Source of the DNA: Streptomyces sp. NP160
GTDB taxonomy: Bacteria; Actinomycetota; Actinomycetes; Actinomycetales; Quadrisphaeraceae
Length of the DNA stretch: 64,000 nt
Direction of reading: 5' to 3'
Assembly (NCBI RefSeq): GCF_006335115.1
Contig: NZ_VDMJ01000021.1
Span: 1-64,000, forward strand
Part shown: positions 52,130-60,878 of the stretch, piece after piece
Position numbering within the stretch: position 1 is the first letter of the stretch
Layout: every line of letters starts with the position of its first letter
Program-made: the position numbers and the translations under genes
Notes under the pieces: model-generated
Databases searched by the model: none
The model's input: the letters and a program-made list of their open reading frames with translations, nothing else
Told to the model about the DNA's origin: nothing

Positions 52130-52867
52130 TCAGGCAGACCGGGCGAGCACGACGCCGCCGTCCGCCGTGGCCGCGGCCACGCGGGCGGCGGCGTCGTCGT
52201 CCAGCGCCAGGACCACCGAGGTGCCGCCGCTGCCGCCGGCGAGCAGGCCCGTGGTGAGCGGGTCGGTGCTGACCACCAGCACCGTCGCGCTGCGGACGAG
52301 CAGCCCGCTGGCGGGCGCGGTGCCCTCCTCGTCCTCCGGGACCGCCGGAGCCTCGGGTGCGGCGGCCAGCACCGCGACCCGCGCACCGGCGACCACCAGC
52401 CCGTCCGGCAGCGGTGAGGTCACCGCCACCGGCACGGCCACCTGACCGGGGGCGAGGGACGCGAGCACGTCGCCGCCGCTGAGGCGGACGTCGGTGATGA
52501 CCTCGCCGGCGCGCACGGGGGCGGCCAGGCGGGCGTCCGCGGCGCGCCCGGAGGCGTCGACGTCGGCGGGCCCCAGGGCGCCGGAGGGCACGGCCGAGGG
52601 CGGGAGGACGGCCACCCGCGAGCCCGCGGCGACCGCGGCGCCGGCCGGCAGGTCGTCCGCGGCCACGAGCACCGGCACCCCGCCCCCGGTCTCCTCGTGG
52701 GGCACCAGCGCCGTCACGCCCAGCGCTGTCGCGCAGGCCAGCAGCACGGCGGCCAGCGGCCGGCGGGAGCGCCGCAGGGCCCGGCGCAGCCTCCGGCGCG
52801 CCGCACCCGGCGCGGGGGAGGACGGGGCGGTGCGCCGCTGCGGGGGCGGCCAGGCGGTGGTGGTCAT
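52130..52867 (-). CDS. SAF-domain (CpaB/RcpC-like) protein
   Basis: A 245-residue protein with a basic N-terminus and one membrane segment (PLAAVLLACATALGVTALVP, about residues 35-54), then a SAF domain with PVLVAADDLPAGAAVAAGSRV and RLAAPVRAGEVITDVRLSG, and the RcpC/CpaB-type second part beginning ASLAPGQVAVPVAVTSPLPDG. CpaB proteins help assemble Flp/Tad pili at the cell surface. No other tad gene is in the window, so it may be an orphan with another envelope role. ATG 52867 is preferred; CACGCT lies six bases upstream on this strand, fitting leaderless initiation. Confidence 0.82.
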   Translation of the reverse strand: MTTTAWPPPQRRTAPSSPAPGAARRRLRRALRRSRRPLAAVLLACATALGVTALVPHEETGGGVPVLVAADDLPAGAAVAAGSRVAVLPPSAVPSGALGPADVDASGRAADARLAAPVRAGEVITDVRLSGGDVLASLAPGQVAVPVAVTSPLPDGLVVAGARVAVLAAAPEAPAVPEDEEGTAPASGLLVRSATVLVVSTDPLTTGLLAGGSGGTSVVLALDDDAAARVAAATADGGVVLARSA

Positions 52868-52966
52868 CGCGGCAGCGTGCCGGCGGGCCCGACCGCCGCG
52901 CGGTGACCGGACCGCCGCCTGTGGACGGACGGGCCGCCCAGGCCGCCTGTGGGCGCACGACAGCAC

Positions 52967-53002
52967 GACGCCCCGCCCGGTGGGAGCACCGGGCGGGGCG
53001 TC
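52967..53002 (-). terminator. 16-bp hairpin terminator of the fmdB-like gene
   Basis: Bases 52967-52982 pair perfectly with 52987-53002 around GGAG, seven bases past the stop of the minus-strand zinc-ribbon gene. Confidence 0.8.
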
Positions 53003-53008
53003 AGGCCG

Positions 53009-53350
53009 TCAGGAGGACGACGAGGAGGAGCTGCTGGCGGGCGCGGAGCTGCTGCTCGCCGAGCTGGAGCCGGAGCTCGAGGAGCTGCCGCTGGACGGCG
53101 TCGAGGACGAGCTGGACGAGCTGGACGAGCTGTCGCTGGAGCCGGTCGAGCTCGACGAGCCGCCCTTGCCCTCGGAGCGGGAGTCGGTGCGGTAGAAGCC
53201 GCTGCCCTTGAACACCACGCCCACGGCGTCGAAGCGCTTGCGCAGGCGACCGGAGCACTCCGGGCACTCCGTCAGCGCTGCGTCGGAGAACGACTGCCGC
53301 ACCTCGAGGCTGTGGTCGCAGGCGGTGCAGGTGTAGGCGTACGTGGGCAC
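53009..53350 (-). CDS. FmdB-family zinc-ribbon protein with Ser-rich tail
   Basis: A 113-residue protein. The first 55 residues are the FmdB zinc ribbon: PTYAYTCTACDHSLEVRQSF, then LTECPECSGRLRKRFDAVG and VVFKGSGFYRTD. The two CxxC pairs bind zinc. From residue 63 on, the chain is almost only Ser with a few Gly, Ala, Thr and Pro. FmdB proteins are suspected regulators, but their target is unknown. GTG 53350 is the only start that keeps the ribbon complete. A strong hairpin terminates the gene. Confidence 0.92.
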   Translation of the reverse strand: MPTYAYTCTACDHSLEVRQSFSDAALTECPECSGRLRKRFDAVGVVFKGSGFYRTDSRSEGKGGSSSSTGSSDSSSSSSSSSSTPSSGSSSSSGSSSASSSSAPASSSSSSSS

Positions 53351-53437
53351 GCTGGAGCTCCTCGGTTCACGACGACGACGAGCGGGCGGGACGCGGTCGC
53401 GCGGGGCGCTGGCACTCCGGCCGCTCGAGTGCCAACT

Positions 53438-54688
53438 CTACCGCTGGTCGTCCTGTTCCTGGGGTGAGCGGACCCGTGCGGCCCACAGGGAGGCGGCCAG
53501 CAGCACGACCACCAGGGCCGCGTGCGGCACCACGGCGGTGCTCAGCGGGACCGCGCGCAGGAGCGCGCCGAGCGCCAGCACCGGTCCCGCCAGACCCGCG
53601 TACGCGGCGAGGAAGACTGCGCGGGCCGCAGCCGCCCGGTTCGCGGGGGCGACTCTGGAGGCCGCCGCCACGGCGGAGGCGAACAGCAGGCCGCAGCCCG
53701 CACCCGCCAGGGGAGCGGCCACCAGGAGGAGCCCCGGGGAGGCGAGCACCAGCGCGGTGGTGGCTGCGACGGTGCCGGCGGTCACGGAGAGGACCCCGGC
53801 CAGCCGGCCGGTCCACCGCTCAGCTGGGAGCAGCTGGGGGGAGAGGGCTCCGGCCAGGAAGACGGACCCGATCGCAGCCCCGGCGGCCAGCGGTCCCGGC
53901 GGCCCGCCCACGGTGCGCAGCGCCTCGGGGGCGAGCCCGCCGTAGAAGCCCGTCACCGTGAAGGCCGTGAAGGCCGTGAGGAGGGGAGCGGCGCCGACGA
54001 CGGTCCCGGCGAGAGGTCGCTGACGGGGCGGAAGCACCTCTCCCGGGCCCGAGCCGGGGGCCGTCTCCGGGAGGCGACCGAGCGCCGCGCAGCAGGCAGC
54101 CAGGGCCACGGCCAGCACCCCGTACACGAGGTGGAGCGGCGCGGGCGCGCTCTGGGCGAGAGCGCCGGCGAGGAGCGGGCCCAGGCCCAGGCCGGCCATG
54201 CTCATGGCTCCCGCGGCCGTCGCCCAGCGGCGCCTCACCGGCTCAGCCGCCCCTGCGACCAGCTCGCGGACGGCGACCGACGCCGTGCAGGCCAGCACAC
54301 CCACCCCCAGCCCGCAGAGCACGCGCCCGGCCACCAGCCCGCCGGTGCCCGGGGCCGCGGCCAGCACGACCGCGGCCGCCGCCTCCAGCAGGCTCGCCAC
54401 CAGCAGCACCCTGCGCCGCCCCCACCTGTCGCTCGACCTGCCGGCGGCGGCGAGGCCCACGACCACGCCGACGGCGAAGACGGCGAACGCCGCGGTGGTG
54501 GCGGTCGTCGTCAGGCCGTCGCGGGCTGCGTAGAGGGGGAACAGCGGGGTGGGAGCGGTGGACAGGGCCGTGGACGCCACCACCACCCCGACGACGGTGG
54601 CCGGTGCGCGCCACGCCGGACTCCCCGGCGCTGCGGGCGCCGGAGAGTCCGGGAGCGGGCGGGCAGCGGTCTGGCCGCCGGTGGTCAC
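53438..54688 (-). CDS. MFS transporter (drug or metabolite efflux)
   Basis: A 416-residue, 12-segment transporter. PTPLFPLYAARDGLT in the first outer loop, AAAGRSSDRWGRRRVLLVAS as the signature loop between segments 2 and 3, and VAGRVLCGLGVGVLACTA in segment 4 are typical MFS features; APANRAAAARAVFLAAYAG appears late. Substrate unknown. It is translated from GTG 54688, overlapping the cysteine hydrolase stop, and would be co-expressed with that gene and the nucleobase permease, so export of a product or toxic analogue from that pathway is possible. Confidence 0.88.
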   Translation of the reverse strand: MTTGGQTAARPLPDSPAPAAPGSPAWRAPATVVGVVVASTALSTAPTPLFPLYAARDGLTTTATTAAFAVFAVGVVVGLAAAGRSSDRWGRRRVLLVASLLEAAAAVVLAAAPGTGGLVAGRVLCGLGVGVLACTASVAVRELVAGAAEPVRRRWATAAGAMSMAGLGLGPLLAGALAQSAPAPLHLVYGVLAVALAACCAALGRLPETAPGSGPGEVLPPRQRPLAGTVVGAAPLLTAFTAFTVTGFYGGLAPEALRTVGGPPGPLAAGAAIGSVFLAGALSPQLLPAERWTGRLAGVLSVTAGTVAATTALVLASPGLLLVAAPLAGAGCGLLFASAVAAASRVAPANRAAAARAVFLAAYAGLAGPVLALGALLRAVPLSTAVVPHAALVVVLLAASLWAARVRSPQEQDDQR

Positions 54689-55395
54689 CGGGCCGTGACC
54701 GCCGGTACGGGGGACCACGCGGCGAGCAGGTCGGACGAGGTGGTCACCAGGCCCAGGTGCAGCGAGACCACGGACAGGGCAGCGGCCTCCAGCGCCTCGT
54801 CGGTGCCGCGCACGAGGTCCTCCAGCACCACGACGCGGTAGCTGAGGTTGTTCGCGTCGAAGGCGGTGTTGAGGACGCAGCAGTCCGCCATGATCCCGTC
54901 CAGCACCACGGTGCGGACGCCCATCTGCCGGAGCAGGAAGTCGAGGTCGGTGGGGTAGAAGGCTGAGAGGCGCTTCTTGCCCGTGACCACCTCGTCGCCC
55001 GGGAGCACCTCGGTGGTGAACCTCGTCCAGCGGCTGCCGGCGAGGGCGTGCTGGTCGGCGCCGGGGATGGGGCCCACCCACTGGGGGAAGGTCGTGCGCC
55101 ACGCGCTGGGGACGCCGCGGACGTCGTCCACGCCGGAGGCCCGGACTTCGGAGCGCACGTGGATGACGGGCACCCCGGCGGCACGGGCCGCGCGGTGGAA
55201 GGCGTCGACCGGCGCCACCACCTCGCGGCCGCGCGGGGCGGGGCACGGGCAGTCGGGCTCCTCGGACAGGTGCCCGTCGTGCATGTCGATGGAGATGACG
55301 GCGGAGCGAGTGGGGTCGAGCCACTCGGCGAAGGCGCCGTCGGTCGCCAGCGGGCGGTGTTCTCCGTACACCCGGTGAGCGGGGGAGGTGGTCAC
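54685..55395 (-). CDS. Isochorismatase-family cysteine hydrolase
   Basis: A 236-residue hydrolase of the nicotinamidase/isochorismatase/N-carbamoylsarcosine amidase fold. The catalytic Asp lies in SAVISIDMHDGHLSE, Lys in VVTGKKRLSAFYPTDLD, and Cys in GIMADCCVLNTAFDANNLSY. Location behind an NCS2 nucleobase permease suggests an amidase of purine or pyrimidine breakdown, for example a ureidoacrylate- or carbamate-type step. This is an inference from neighbours. The gene starts five bases after the permease stop and ends with a GTGA overlap into the MFS gene. Confidence 0.88.
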   Translation of the reverse strand: MTTSPAHRVYGEHRPLATDGAFAEWLDPTRSAVISIDMHDGHLSEEPDCPCPAPRGREVVAPVDAFHRAARAAGVPVIHVRSEVRASGVDDVRGVPSAWRTTFPQWVGPIPGADQHALAGSRWTRFTTEVLPGDEVVTGKKRLSAFYPTDLDFLLRQMGVRTVVLDGIMADCCVLNTAFDANNLSYRVVVLEDLVRGTDEALEAAALSVVSLHLGLVTTSSDLLAAWSPVPAVTAR

Positions 55396-55399
55396 GGGG

Positions 55400-56818
55400 T
55401 CAGGCCTTCGTGAGGTCGTCGGCGGCGCGCTGCGCCTGGGCGGGAAGGACGACCTCGTCGGCAGCCGTGGGCGTCGCCGCGTCGGAGGGGGAGCCGGCGG
55501 ACCGGCGGGCCAGGACGGGGCGCAGGCCGAGGTTGAGCAGAGCGTGCAGGACGAGCAGGAGCACGACGCCCACCATCATCGGGCTCGTGACCAGTCCGGC
55601 GAGGGCCGGCGGGGCCGCGGCGGAGACCTCGGCGGGGAGGAACTGCACCCCCAGCGCCACCAGGATCGAGGGGCCGGCGACGGCCAGGTTGATGTCGTCC
55701 CACTCGACCTCGGCCAGCATCTGGACGCCGCCCACAGCGATGGTCCCGAACAGGATCGTGGAGGCCGCTGCGAGGACCGGGCCCGGCAGGCCGGCGATGA
55801 ACAGGCTGACCGCGGGCACGAAGGCGAGGACGACGGCGAAGGCGCCGGCCGCCATCGTCACGCGGCGGCTGCCGACGCCGGTGACGCGCACGATGCCGGC
55901 GTTCTCCGGGTAGGAGGTGGTGCCGATGCCGCCGAACAGACCACCGACCACGGTGCCCGCGAACTCGGTGAACAGGCCTCGGTTGACGCGCTGGAAGGAG
56001 ACCTTCTGGCCGGTCCAGCCGCCGACGAGGGAGTACATGCCCATCGACTCCGTGCCCGCCTGCAGGAAGGCGAGGAGCATGAGGAGCACCGCCGGCCAGG
56101 CCACGCCGAAGCCGAAGGGCAGCGGCTCGGGGGCCCCGAGGACGGCGGTCGGCGCGGTCGGCGCCCAGGTGCCCATCGCTGCGGCGGCGGCCGTGCCGGC
56201 CGCGATGCCCCAGACGACGGCGCCGCGCTTGACGAGGCCCTCGCGCCCGAGCACGAGGCAGCCCAGCACCACCACGGCCGTGACCGCGGCGACGACGAAG
56301 CTGCGGGTCCCGAAGCCGGGGGTGCCGGGGACGCCGAACCAGTTGGGCAGCCCGATGGCGGCCAGCTGGGCGCCGATGACCACGAACAGCGACCCGAAGA
56401 CCAGCGGGTGGGTGGCCACCCGGGAGACGTGCCCGAAGACACCGAGCCTGCCCAGGGGGACGGTCAGGGCCATGAAGACGAGGCCGGCGACCACCATGGA
56501 GCCGAAGGCGGTGCCCAGGCCGTAGGTGGCGCCGGAGGTCATGAGCGCCACGAAGAAGGCTGCGGTGGGCCCCTGGACGATCGGCAGGCGCAGCAGGCGG
56601 CTCGACTGCAGCACCGTGACGATGCCCGTCAGCAGGAAGCAGGCCTGGACGATCTGGCCCACCTGCGCGGTCTGGAGGTCCAGGGCGCTGCCGAGCAGCA
56701 CCGGGAAGATGAAGATGCCGGTGAGGGCCAGCAGGTGCTGGACCCCGAAGAGCGCGGTGCGGCCGGCGGGGAGCCGGTCCTCGGGACTGACGGCGAGCAC
56801 GCGGGCGGGGGCGGACAT
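55400..56818 (-). CDS. NCS2-family nucleobase (xanthine/uracil) permease
   Basis: A 472-residue protein with about 14 hydrophobic segments. FGVQHLLALTGIFIFPVLLG and LPIVQGPTAAFFVALM are the segment 1 and 3 blocks; FLQAGTESMGMYSLVGGWTG and GIGTTSYPENAGIVRVTGVGSR carry the Glu and Asn residues that bind the base. It imports a purine or pyrimidine base with protons. A ribosome-binding site GAGGTGG lies upstream of ATG 56818. The A/T-richer region at 56840-56960 should hold its promoter. A cupin regulator gene lies directly upstream on the same strand. Confidence 0.92.
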   Translation of the reverse strand: MSAPARVLAVSPEDRLPAGRTALFGVQHLLALTGIFIFPVLLGSALDLQTAQVGQIVQACFLLTGIVTVLQSSRLLRLPIVQGPTAAFFVALMTSGATYGLGTAFGSMVVAGLVFMALTVPLGRLGVFGHVSRVATHPLVFGSLFVVIGAQLAAIGLPNWFGVPGTPGFGTRSFVVAAVTAVVVLGCLVLGREGLVKRGAVVWGIAAGTAAAAAMGTWAPTAPTAVLGAPEPLPFGFGVAWPAVLLMLLAFLQAGTESMGMYSLVGGWTGQKVSFQRVNRGLFTEFAGTVVGGLFGGIGTTSYPENAGIVRVTGVGSRRVTMAAGAFAVVLAFVPAVSLFIAGLPGPVLAAASTILFGTIAVGGVQMLAEVEWDDINLAVAGPSILVALGVQFLPAEVSAAAPPALAGLVTSPMMVGVVLLLVLHALLNLGLRPVLARRSAGSPSDAATPTAADEVVLPAQAQRAADDLTKA

Positions 56819-56961
56819 GGGGCCACCTCGAGTCGTGGGAGCAGGGAGCGAGTCGACTGACTTCGCTGTCAGTGCAATTCCTACAACCGTGTTGTTGCTC
56901 CGGTGTTGCCCGAGCTGCCTGGTGCTGTTACGCCACCGTTACCGGTTCCTCACGGGCGCCA

Positions 56962-57567
56962 TCAGAGGCGACGGACGTTCACCCACACCGCCCGCGCTGC
57001 GCTGGTGCCGGTGTTGCGGATGAGGTGCGCCTGCTTGGCCTCGTAGTGGATGGCGTCTCCCGCCTCGACGCGGTGCACGTCATCGCCCAGCTCCACCTCC
57101 AGGGTCCCCTCGAGCAGCACTCCGTACTCCTGGCCGGGGTGCTGCGAGGGGCGCGAGGCGTGGCTGGTCCCGGGCGCGTACTCGTCGACGTAGACCTCGA
57201 CGTCCTTCTCCGGCTGGAACACCGCCAGGCGCCGCACCAGGCCACCGGGTGTGGTGTCGACGATCTGGTCCGCCCTGCGCAGGACCGGGGACTCGTCGGC
57301 GGGTGCTGCGGAGAAGAGGGACGCGACGCGGACGCCGAGCCCGGCCGCCAGGCGCGCCAGCGTCCCCAGGGAGGGCGCGGTCCGGCCCCGTTCGACGGTG
57401 GACACCATCGACGCGGACAGCCCCGCGGCCTCTGCCAGCTCGGACAGCGTCATCCCCTGCTGGGAGCGGAGTGCGCGCACCCTGGCGCCCACCCCGGCGA
57501 CGAGGACGTCGACGTCGTCCGCGCCGCCGGTCGTCCCGGGGCCGTCACCGTCAGCGCTCAGCGTCAC
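56962..57567 (-). CDS. XRE-family regulator with C-terminal cupin domain
   Basis: A 201-residue regulator. Residues 20-80 are a Cro/CI-type helix-turn-helix (VRALRSQQGMTLSELAEAAG, SASMVSTVERGRTAPSLGTL); residues 110-200 are a cupin (SHASRPSQHPGQEYGVLLEG, DAIHYEAKQAHLIRNTG). The cupin lacks an obvious complete metal set. Such proteins commonly control a nearby transporter according to a small metabolite. The closest candidate is the NCS2 permease operon immediately downstream on the same strand. GTG 57567 lies 16 bases inside the end of the antiporter gene, so it may be co-transcribed with that gene. Confidence 0.88.
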   Translation of the reverse strand: MTLSADGDGPGTTGGADDVDVLVAGVGARVRALRSQQGMTLSELAEAAGLSASMVSTVERGRTAPSLGTLARLAAGLGVRVASLFSAAPADESPVLRRADQIVDTTPGGLVRRLAVFQPEKDVEVYVDEYAPGTSHASRPSQHPGQEYGVLLEGTLEVELGDDVHRVEAGDAIHYEAKQAHLIRNTGTSAARAVWVNVRRL

Positions 57568-59113
57568 GCTGCGGCACTGTACGGTCGCGGCCCGGGGCGG
57601 GGCGGAGCTCCGGCACGCGGGAGGCACCCGGCGTCGTCCAGCCGGCCAGCCTGCCCCGCTCGGACAGCGCGAAGAGGCGCTCCTCGGTGAGCTCGCGCAC
57701 CCCGGAGACGGCCACCACGAGCAGGTCGTCGCCGCGCTGCAGGGTGGTGGTGCGGGTGGGCACGCGGGCACGGCCGTCCCGCACGAGCAGCGAGACCTCG
57801 GCGCCCTCGGGCAGCCGCAGCTCGAAGACCTCCAGGCCGTGCAGGTGCGAGCCCGGGCCCACCTTGACCTGCAGGACGTCGGCGCCGATCTCCTCCAGCG
57901 GGCTCGACTCCACCTCGAGGTCGCGCACGGCCGGCTCGCTGATGCCCAGCCGGCGCGCCACCCACGGCAGCGTCGGCGCCTGCACCAGCGTGAAGGCCAC
58001 CACCAGCACGAACACCATCTCCACCACGCCCTCGGTGCCGGGGACGCCGGCCGCGGCGGGCACGGTGGCCAGCACGATGGGCACCGCGCCGCGCAGGCCG
58101 CCCCAGCTGAGCAGCGCCTGGTCGCGCAGCGGCACACGGAACCAGGAGGTGGACGCCAGCACCGACAGCGGCCGCGCCACCAGCAGCAGCGCGAAGCCCA
58201 CCACCAGCGCCGGCACCACCTGCCCGGGGATCTCCGAGGGCGAGACCAGCAGGCCCAGCAGCACGAACAGCCCGATCTGCGCGAGCCACCCGACGCCCTC
58301 GGCGAAGCCGCGGGTGGCCGGCCGGTGCGGCAGCTCGGCGTTGCCGAGCACCAGCCCGGCGAGGTAGACGGCGATGAAGCCGGAGGTGTGCAGCTCCGCG
58401 CTCAGCCCGTAGGCCAGGGCGCAGACGGCCAGCACGGTGATCGGGTACAGGCCCGAGGCGGGCAGGGCCACGCGCCGCAGGCCCAGCGCGCCGAGCCAGC
58501 CGAGCGCCAGCCCGATGGCCGCGCCGCCCACCAGCTCGGCGCCGGCCTCGAAGACCAGGAAGCCCCACCCGTGGGAGGACTCCCCGCCCAGCACGGCGGT
58601 GAGGGAGACGACGGCGATGACGACGGGTGCGTCGTTGAAGCCCGACTCCGCCTCGAGCAGACCGCCGAGGCGGTGCGGCAGCGGCGCGCGGCGCAGCACC
58701 GAGAACACCGCCGCCGCGTCCGTCGAGGAGACGACGGCGCCCAGGAGCATGCCGGTGGCCCAGTCGACGCCGAGGGCCCAGTGCGCCACCGCGCCGATGA
58801 CGACGATCGAGACCACCGTGCCCAGCGTCGCCAGGAGGGCGGCGGGGGCGATCGACTGCCGGATCGAGGCCCACCGGGTGGTGAGCCCGCCCTCGGCGAG
58901 GATCAGCACCAGCGCGGCGTAGCCCAGCACCTGGGTGAGGTCGTAGTCGTCGAACTGGATGCCCAGCCCGTCCTCGCCCAGCGCCACGCCGAGCGCGAGG
59001 TAGAGCAGCAGCGACGGGGTGCCCGTGCCCACCGACAGGCGCACCGCGAACACGGCCACCACCAGCACGAGCGCGCCGACGAGCACCGCGAGGTCGAGGT
59101 CGTCGACCGTCAT
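57551..59113 (-). CDS. Potassium/proton antiporter (CvrA/NhaP2-like)
   Basis: A 520-residue antiporter. About 12 membrane segments cover residues 1-385, with the ion-binding block LGAVVSSTDAAAVFSVL, AESGFNDAPVVIAVVSL and LSWGGLRGAVPIVLATVP. The C-terminal 120 residues form a cytoplasmic TrkA-C domain (VLQVKVGPGSHLHGLEVFELRLP, RGDDLLVVAVSGVRELTE) that senses nucleotides or c-di-AMP in several relatives. It would export potassium in exchange for protons. ATG 59113 is the natural start. Its 3' end overlaps the cupin regulator gene by 17 bases. Confidence 0.92.
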   Translation of the reverse strand: MTVDDLDLAVLVGALVLVVAVFAVRLSVGTGTPSLLLYLALGVALGEDGLGIQFDDYDLTQVLGYAALVLILAEGGLTTRWASIRQSIAPAALLATLGTVVSIVVIGAVAHWALGVDWATGMLLGAVVSSTDAAAVFSVLRRAPLPHRLGGLLEAESGFNDAPVVIAVVSLTAVLGGESSHGWGFLVFEAGAELVGGAAIGLALGWLGALGLRRVALPASGLYPITVLAVCALAYGLSAELHTSGFIAVYLAGLVLGNAELPHRPATRGFAEGVGWLAQIGLFVLLGLLVSPSEIPGQVVPALVVGFALLLVARPLSVLASTSWFRVPLRDQALLSWGGLRGAVPIVLATVPAAAGVPGTEGVVEMVFVLVVAFTLVQAPTLPWVARRLGISEPAVRDLEVESSPLEEIGADVLQVKVGPGSHLHGLEVFELRLPEGAEVSLLVRDGRARVPTRTTTLQRGDDLLVVAVSGVRELTEERLFALSERGRLAGWTTPGASRVPELRPAPGRDRTVPQRDAER

Positions 59114-59256
59114 GCGGGGCCTCCCGTCGAGGTTCCGGCGGCGGCCGTCCGGCGCGCGAGGTGGGGTAGGGCGCACCGTACCGGCGCGGAGCCTTCCGAA
59201 CGCGGCGATCACCGCAGATCCACCGGCGCAGGGACCGGCGGCCCCGCGCGGGACGG

Positions 59257-59850
59257 TCAGCGCAGGCGGGTCCAGCCGGCGGGGGTCAGCGCCGCGTCGA
59301 CGCCGACGTCGTGGGGCTCGCGCGGGAGCTCGCCCGCGCCCAGCAGCTCCGGCTCGCGCACGACGGCGGCCAGCAGCGGCCGCCCCGGGGCTCCCTCGGG
59401 CGGCAGCAGCGCCAGCGTCCGGTCGTAGTGCCCGCCGCCCTGTCCCAGCCGGGTGCCGCTGCGGTCCACCGCCAGCGCCGGCAGCAGCACCGCGTCGGCG
59501 CCGTCCAGCCCCTCCGGCCGGGCGGGGGAGCCCGGGGCGTCCAGCACCCACCCCAGCGGGGCGGCCCCCACCACCACCGGCAGGACGACGACGACGCCCC
59601 GCGCCGCCAGCGCCGCCCGCAGGCCGCGCGTGCCCGGCTCGGTGGGCAGGGACTCGTACAGCGCCACCACCGCGCCCGGTCCGAGGTCCCGCAGCGGAGA
59701 GCCGTCGGCCAGCGCGGCGCGCGCGAGGGCGGCGTCGAGACCGGCGCGCTCGTCGTCGTCGAGGGCGCGGCGGGCTGCGCGGACCCCGGCGCGCAGGGCC
59801 GCCTTGTCGAGGGCCGGTTGCGCCGGCCGGGTCTGCTGCTGCGCTCCCAC
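59257..59850 (-). CDS. 5-Formyltetrahydrofolate cyclo-ligase
   Basis: A 197-residue enzyme that converts 5-formyl-tetrahydrofolate to 5,10-methenyl-tetrahydrofolate with ATP. KAALRAGVRAARRALDDDE is the N-terminal helix; VALYESLPTEPGTRGL, VLLPALAVDRSGTRLGQGGGHYDRTLALL and EPHDVGVDAALTPAGW are the substrate and nucleotide blocks. GTG 59850 gives a normal start. It is divergent from galU with 47 bases between starts, an arrangement common in actinobacteria. Confidence 0.93.
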   Translation of the reverse strand: MGAQQQTRPAQPALDKAALRAGVRAARRALDDDERAGLDAALARAALADGSPLRDLGPGAVVALYESLPTEPGTRGLRAALAARGVVVVLPVVVGAAPLGWVLDAPGSPARPEGLDGADAVLLPALAVDRSGTRLGQGGGHYDRTLALLPPEGAPGRPLLAAVVREPELLGAGELPREPHDVGVDAALTPAGWTRLR

Positions 59851-59885
59851 GGTCCGCGATCCTGCCTCGCGCCGCCGCTCCCCGA

Positions 59886-59891
59886 TAGCCT
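59886..59891 (+). promoter_or_regulatory. -10 hexamer TAGCCT of the leaderless galU transcript
   Basis: TAGCCT ends six bases before ATG 59898, so transcription should begin at the galU start codon. Confidence 0.55.
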
Positions 59892-59897
59892 CGCCGC

Positions 59898-60872
59898 ATG
59901 AGCCCTGCTGGCACGCCCGCCGGACCGCGCCCGATCCGCAAGGCGGTCATCCCCGCCGCCGGCCTCGGCACGCGGTTCCTGCCCTTCACCAAGTCGACGC
60001 CCAAGGAGATGCTCCCGGTCGTCGACAAGCCGGCCATCCAGTACGTCGTGGAGGAGGCCGTCTCCGCCGGCCTGACCGACGTGCTGCTCGTGGTGGGCCG
60101 CACCAAGCGCCCCCTGGAGGACCACTTCGACGTCGTCCCCGAGCTCGAGCAGAACCTCGAGGCCAAGGGGGACCAGAAGAAGCTGGCCCTGGTGCACGAG
60201 ACCACCGAGCTCGCCGACGTGCACTACGTCCGCCAGCACCAGGCCAAGGGCCTCGGCCACGCGGTGCTCACCGGCAAGGCGCACGTGGGTGACGAGCCGT
60301 TCGCCGTGCTCCTCGGCGACGACCTCATCGACGAGCGCGACCCGCTGCTCGCCCGCCTCGTGGAGGTCCAGCAGCAGCACGGCGGCTCCGTGGTGGCGCT
60401 GCTGGAGGTGCCCCGCGAGAACGTCGGCATGTACGGCTGCGCCGAGCTCGTCGACGACCCGTCCACCGAGGGCGAGGACGACGTCGTGACCCTCAAGGGC
60501 ATGGTCGAGAAGCCGGACCCGGCCGACGCGCCCAGCAACCTCGCCGTCATCGGCCGCTACGTGCTGCACCCCGCTGTCTTCGAGGTGCTCGAGAAGACCG
60601 CCCCCGGCAAGGGCGGCGAGATCCAGCTGACCGACGCCCTGGAGACCCTCGCCGGGATGCCGGCCGAGGCCGGCGGCGGACTGCGCGGTGTGGTCTTCCG
60701 CGGCCGCCGCTACGACACCGGCGACAAGCTCGACTACCTCAAGGCCGTGGTGCGCCTGGCCTCCGGCCGCGAGGACCTCGGCGGGGAGTTCAACGCCTGG
60801 CTGTCCGAGTGGGTCGCGTCCGGCTTCGACACCGAGCAGCCCACGCACTCCGCCGTCGACGCAGGGGCCTGA
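59898..60872 (+). CDS. galU: UTP-glucose-1-phosphate uridylyltransferase
   Basis: A 324-residue nucleotidyltransferase making UDP-glucose. KAVIPAAGLGTRFLPFTKST, PKEMLPVVDKPAIQYVVEEA, KGLGHAVLTGKAHVGDEPFAVLLGDD and GKGGEIQLTDALETL are the GalU family blocks. The product feeds cell-wall and glycoside synthesis and could supply the glycosylation operon at 43-48 kb. It is followed after six bases by moeA, an arrangement common in actinobacteria, so all genes to 63.1 kb may form one transcript. Confidence 0.95.
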   Translation: MSPAGTPAGPRPIRKAVIPAAGLGTRFLPFTKSTPKEMLPVVDKPAIQYVVEEAVSAGLTDVLLVVGRTKRPLEDHFDVVPELEQNLEAKGDQKKLALVHETTELADVHYVRQHQAKGLGHAVLTGKAHVGDEPFAVLLGDDLIDERDPLLARLVEVQQQHGGSVVALLEVPRENVGMYGCAELVDDPSTEGEDDVVTLKGMVEKPDPADAPSNLAVIGRYVLHPAVFEVLEKTAPGKGGEIQLTDALETLAGMPAEAGGGLRGVVFRGRRYDTGDKLDYLKAVVRLASGREDLGGEFNAWLSEWVASGFDTEQPTHSAVDAGA

Positions 60873-60878
60873 GGGCAG

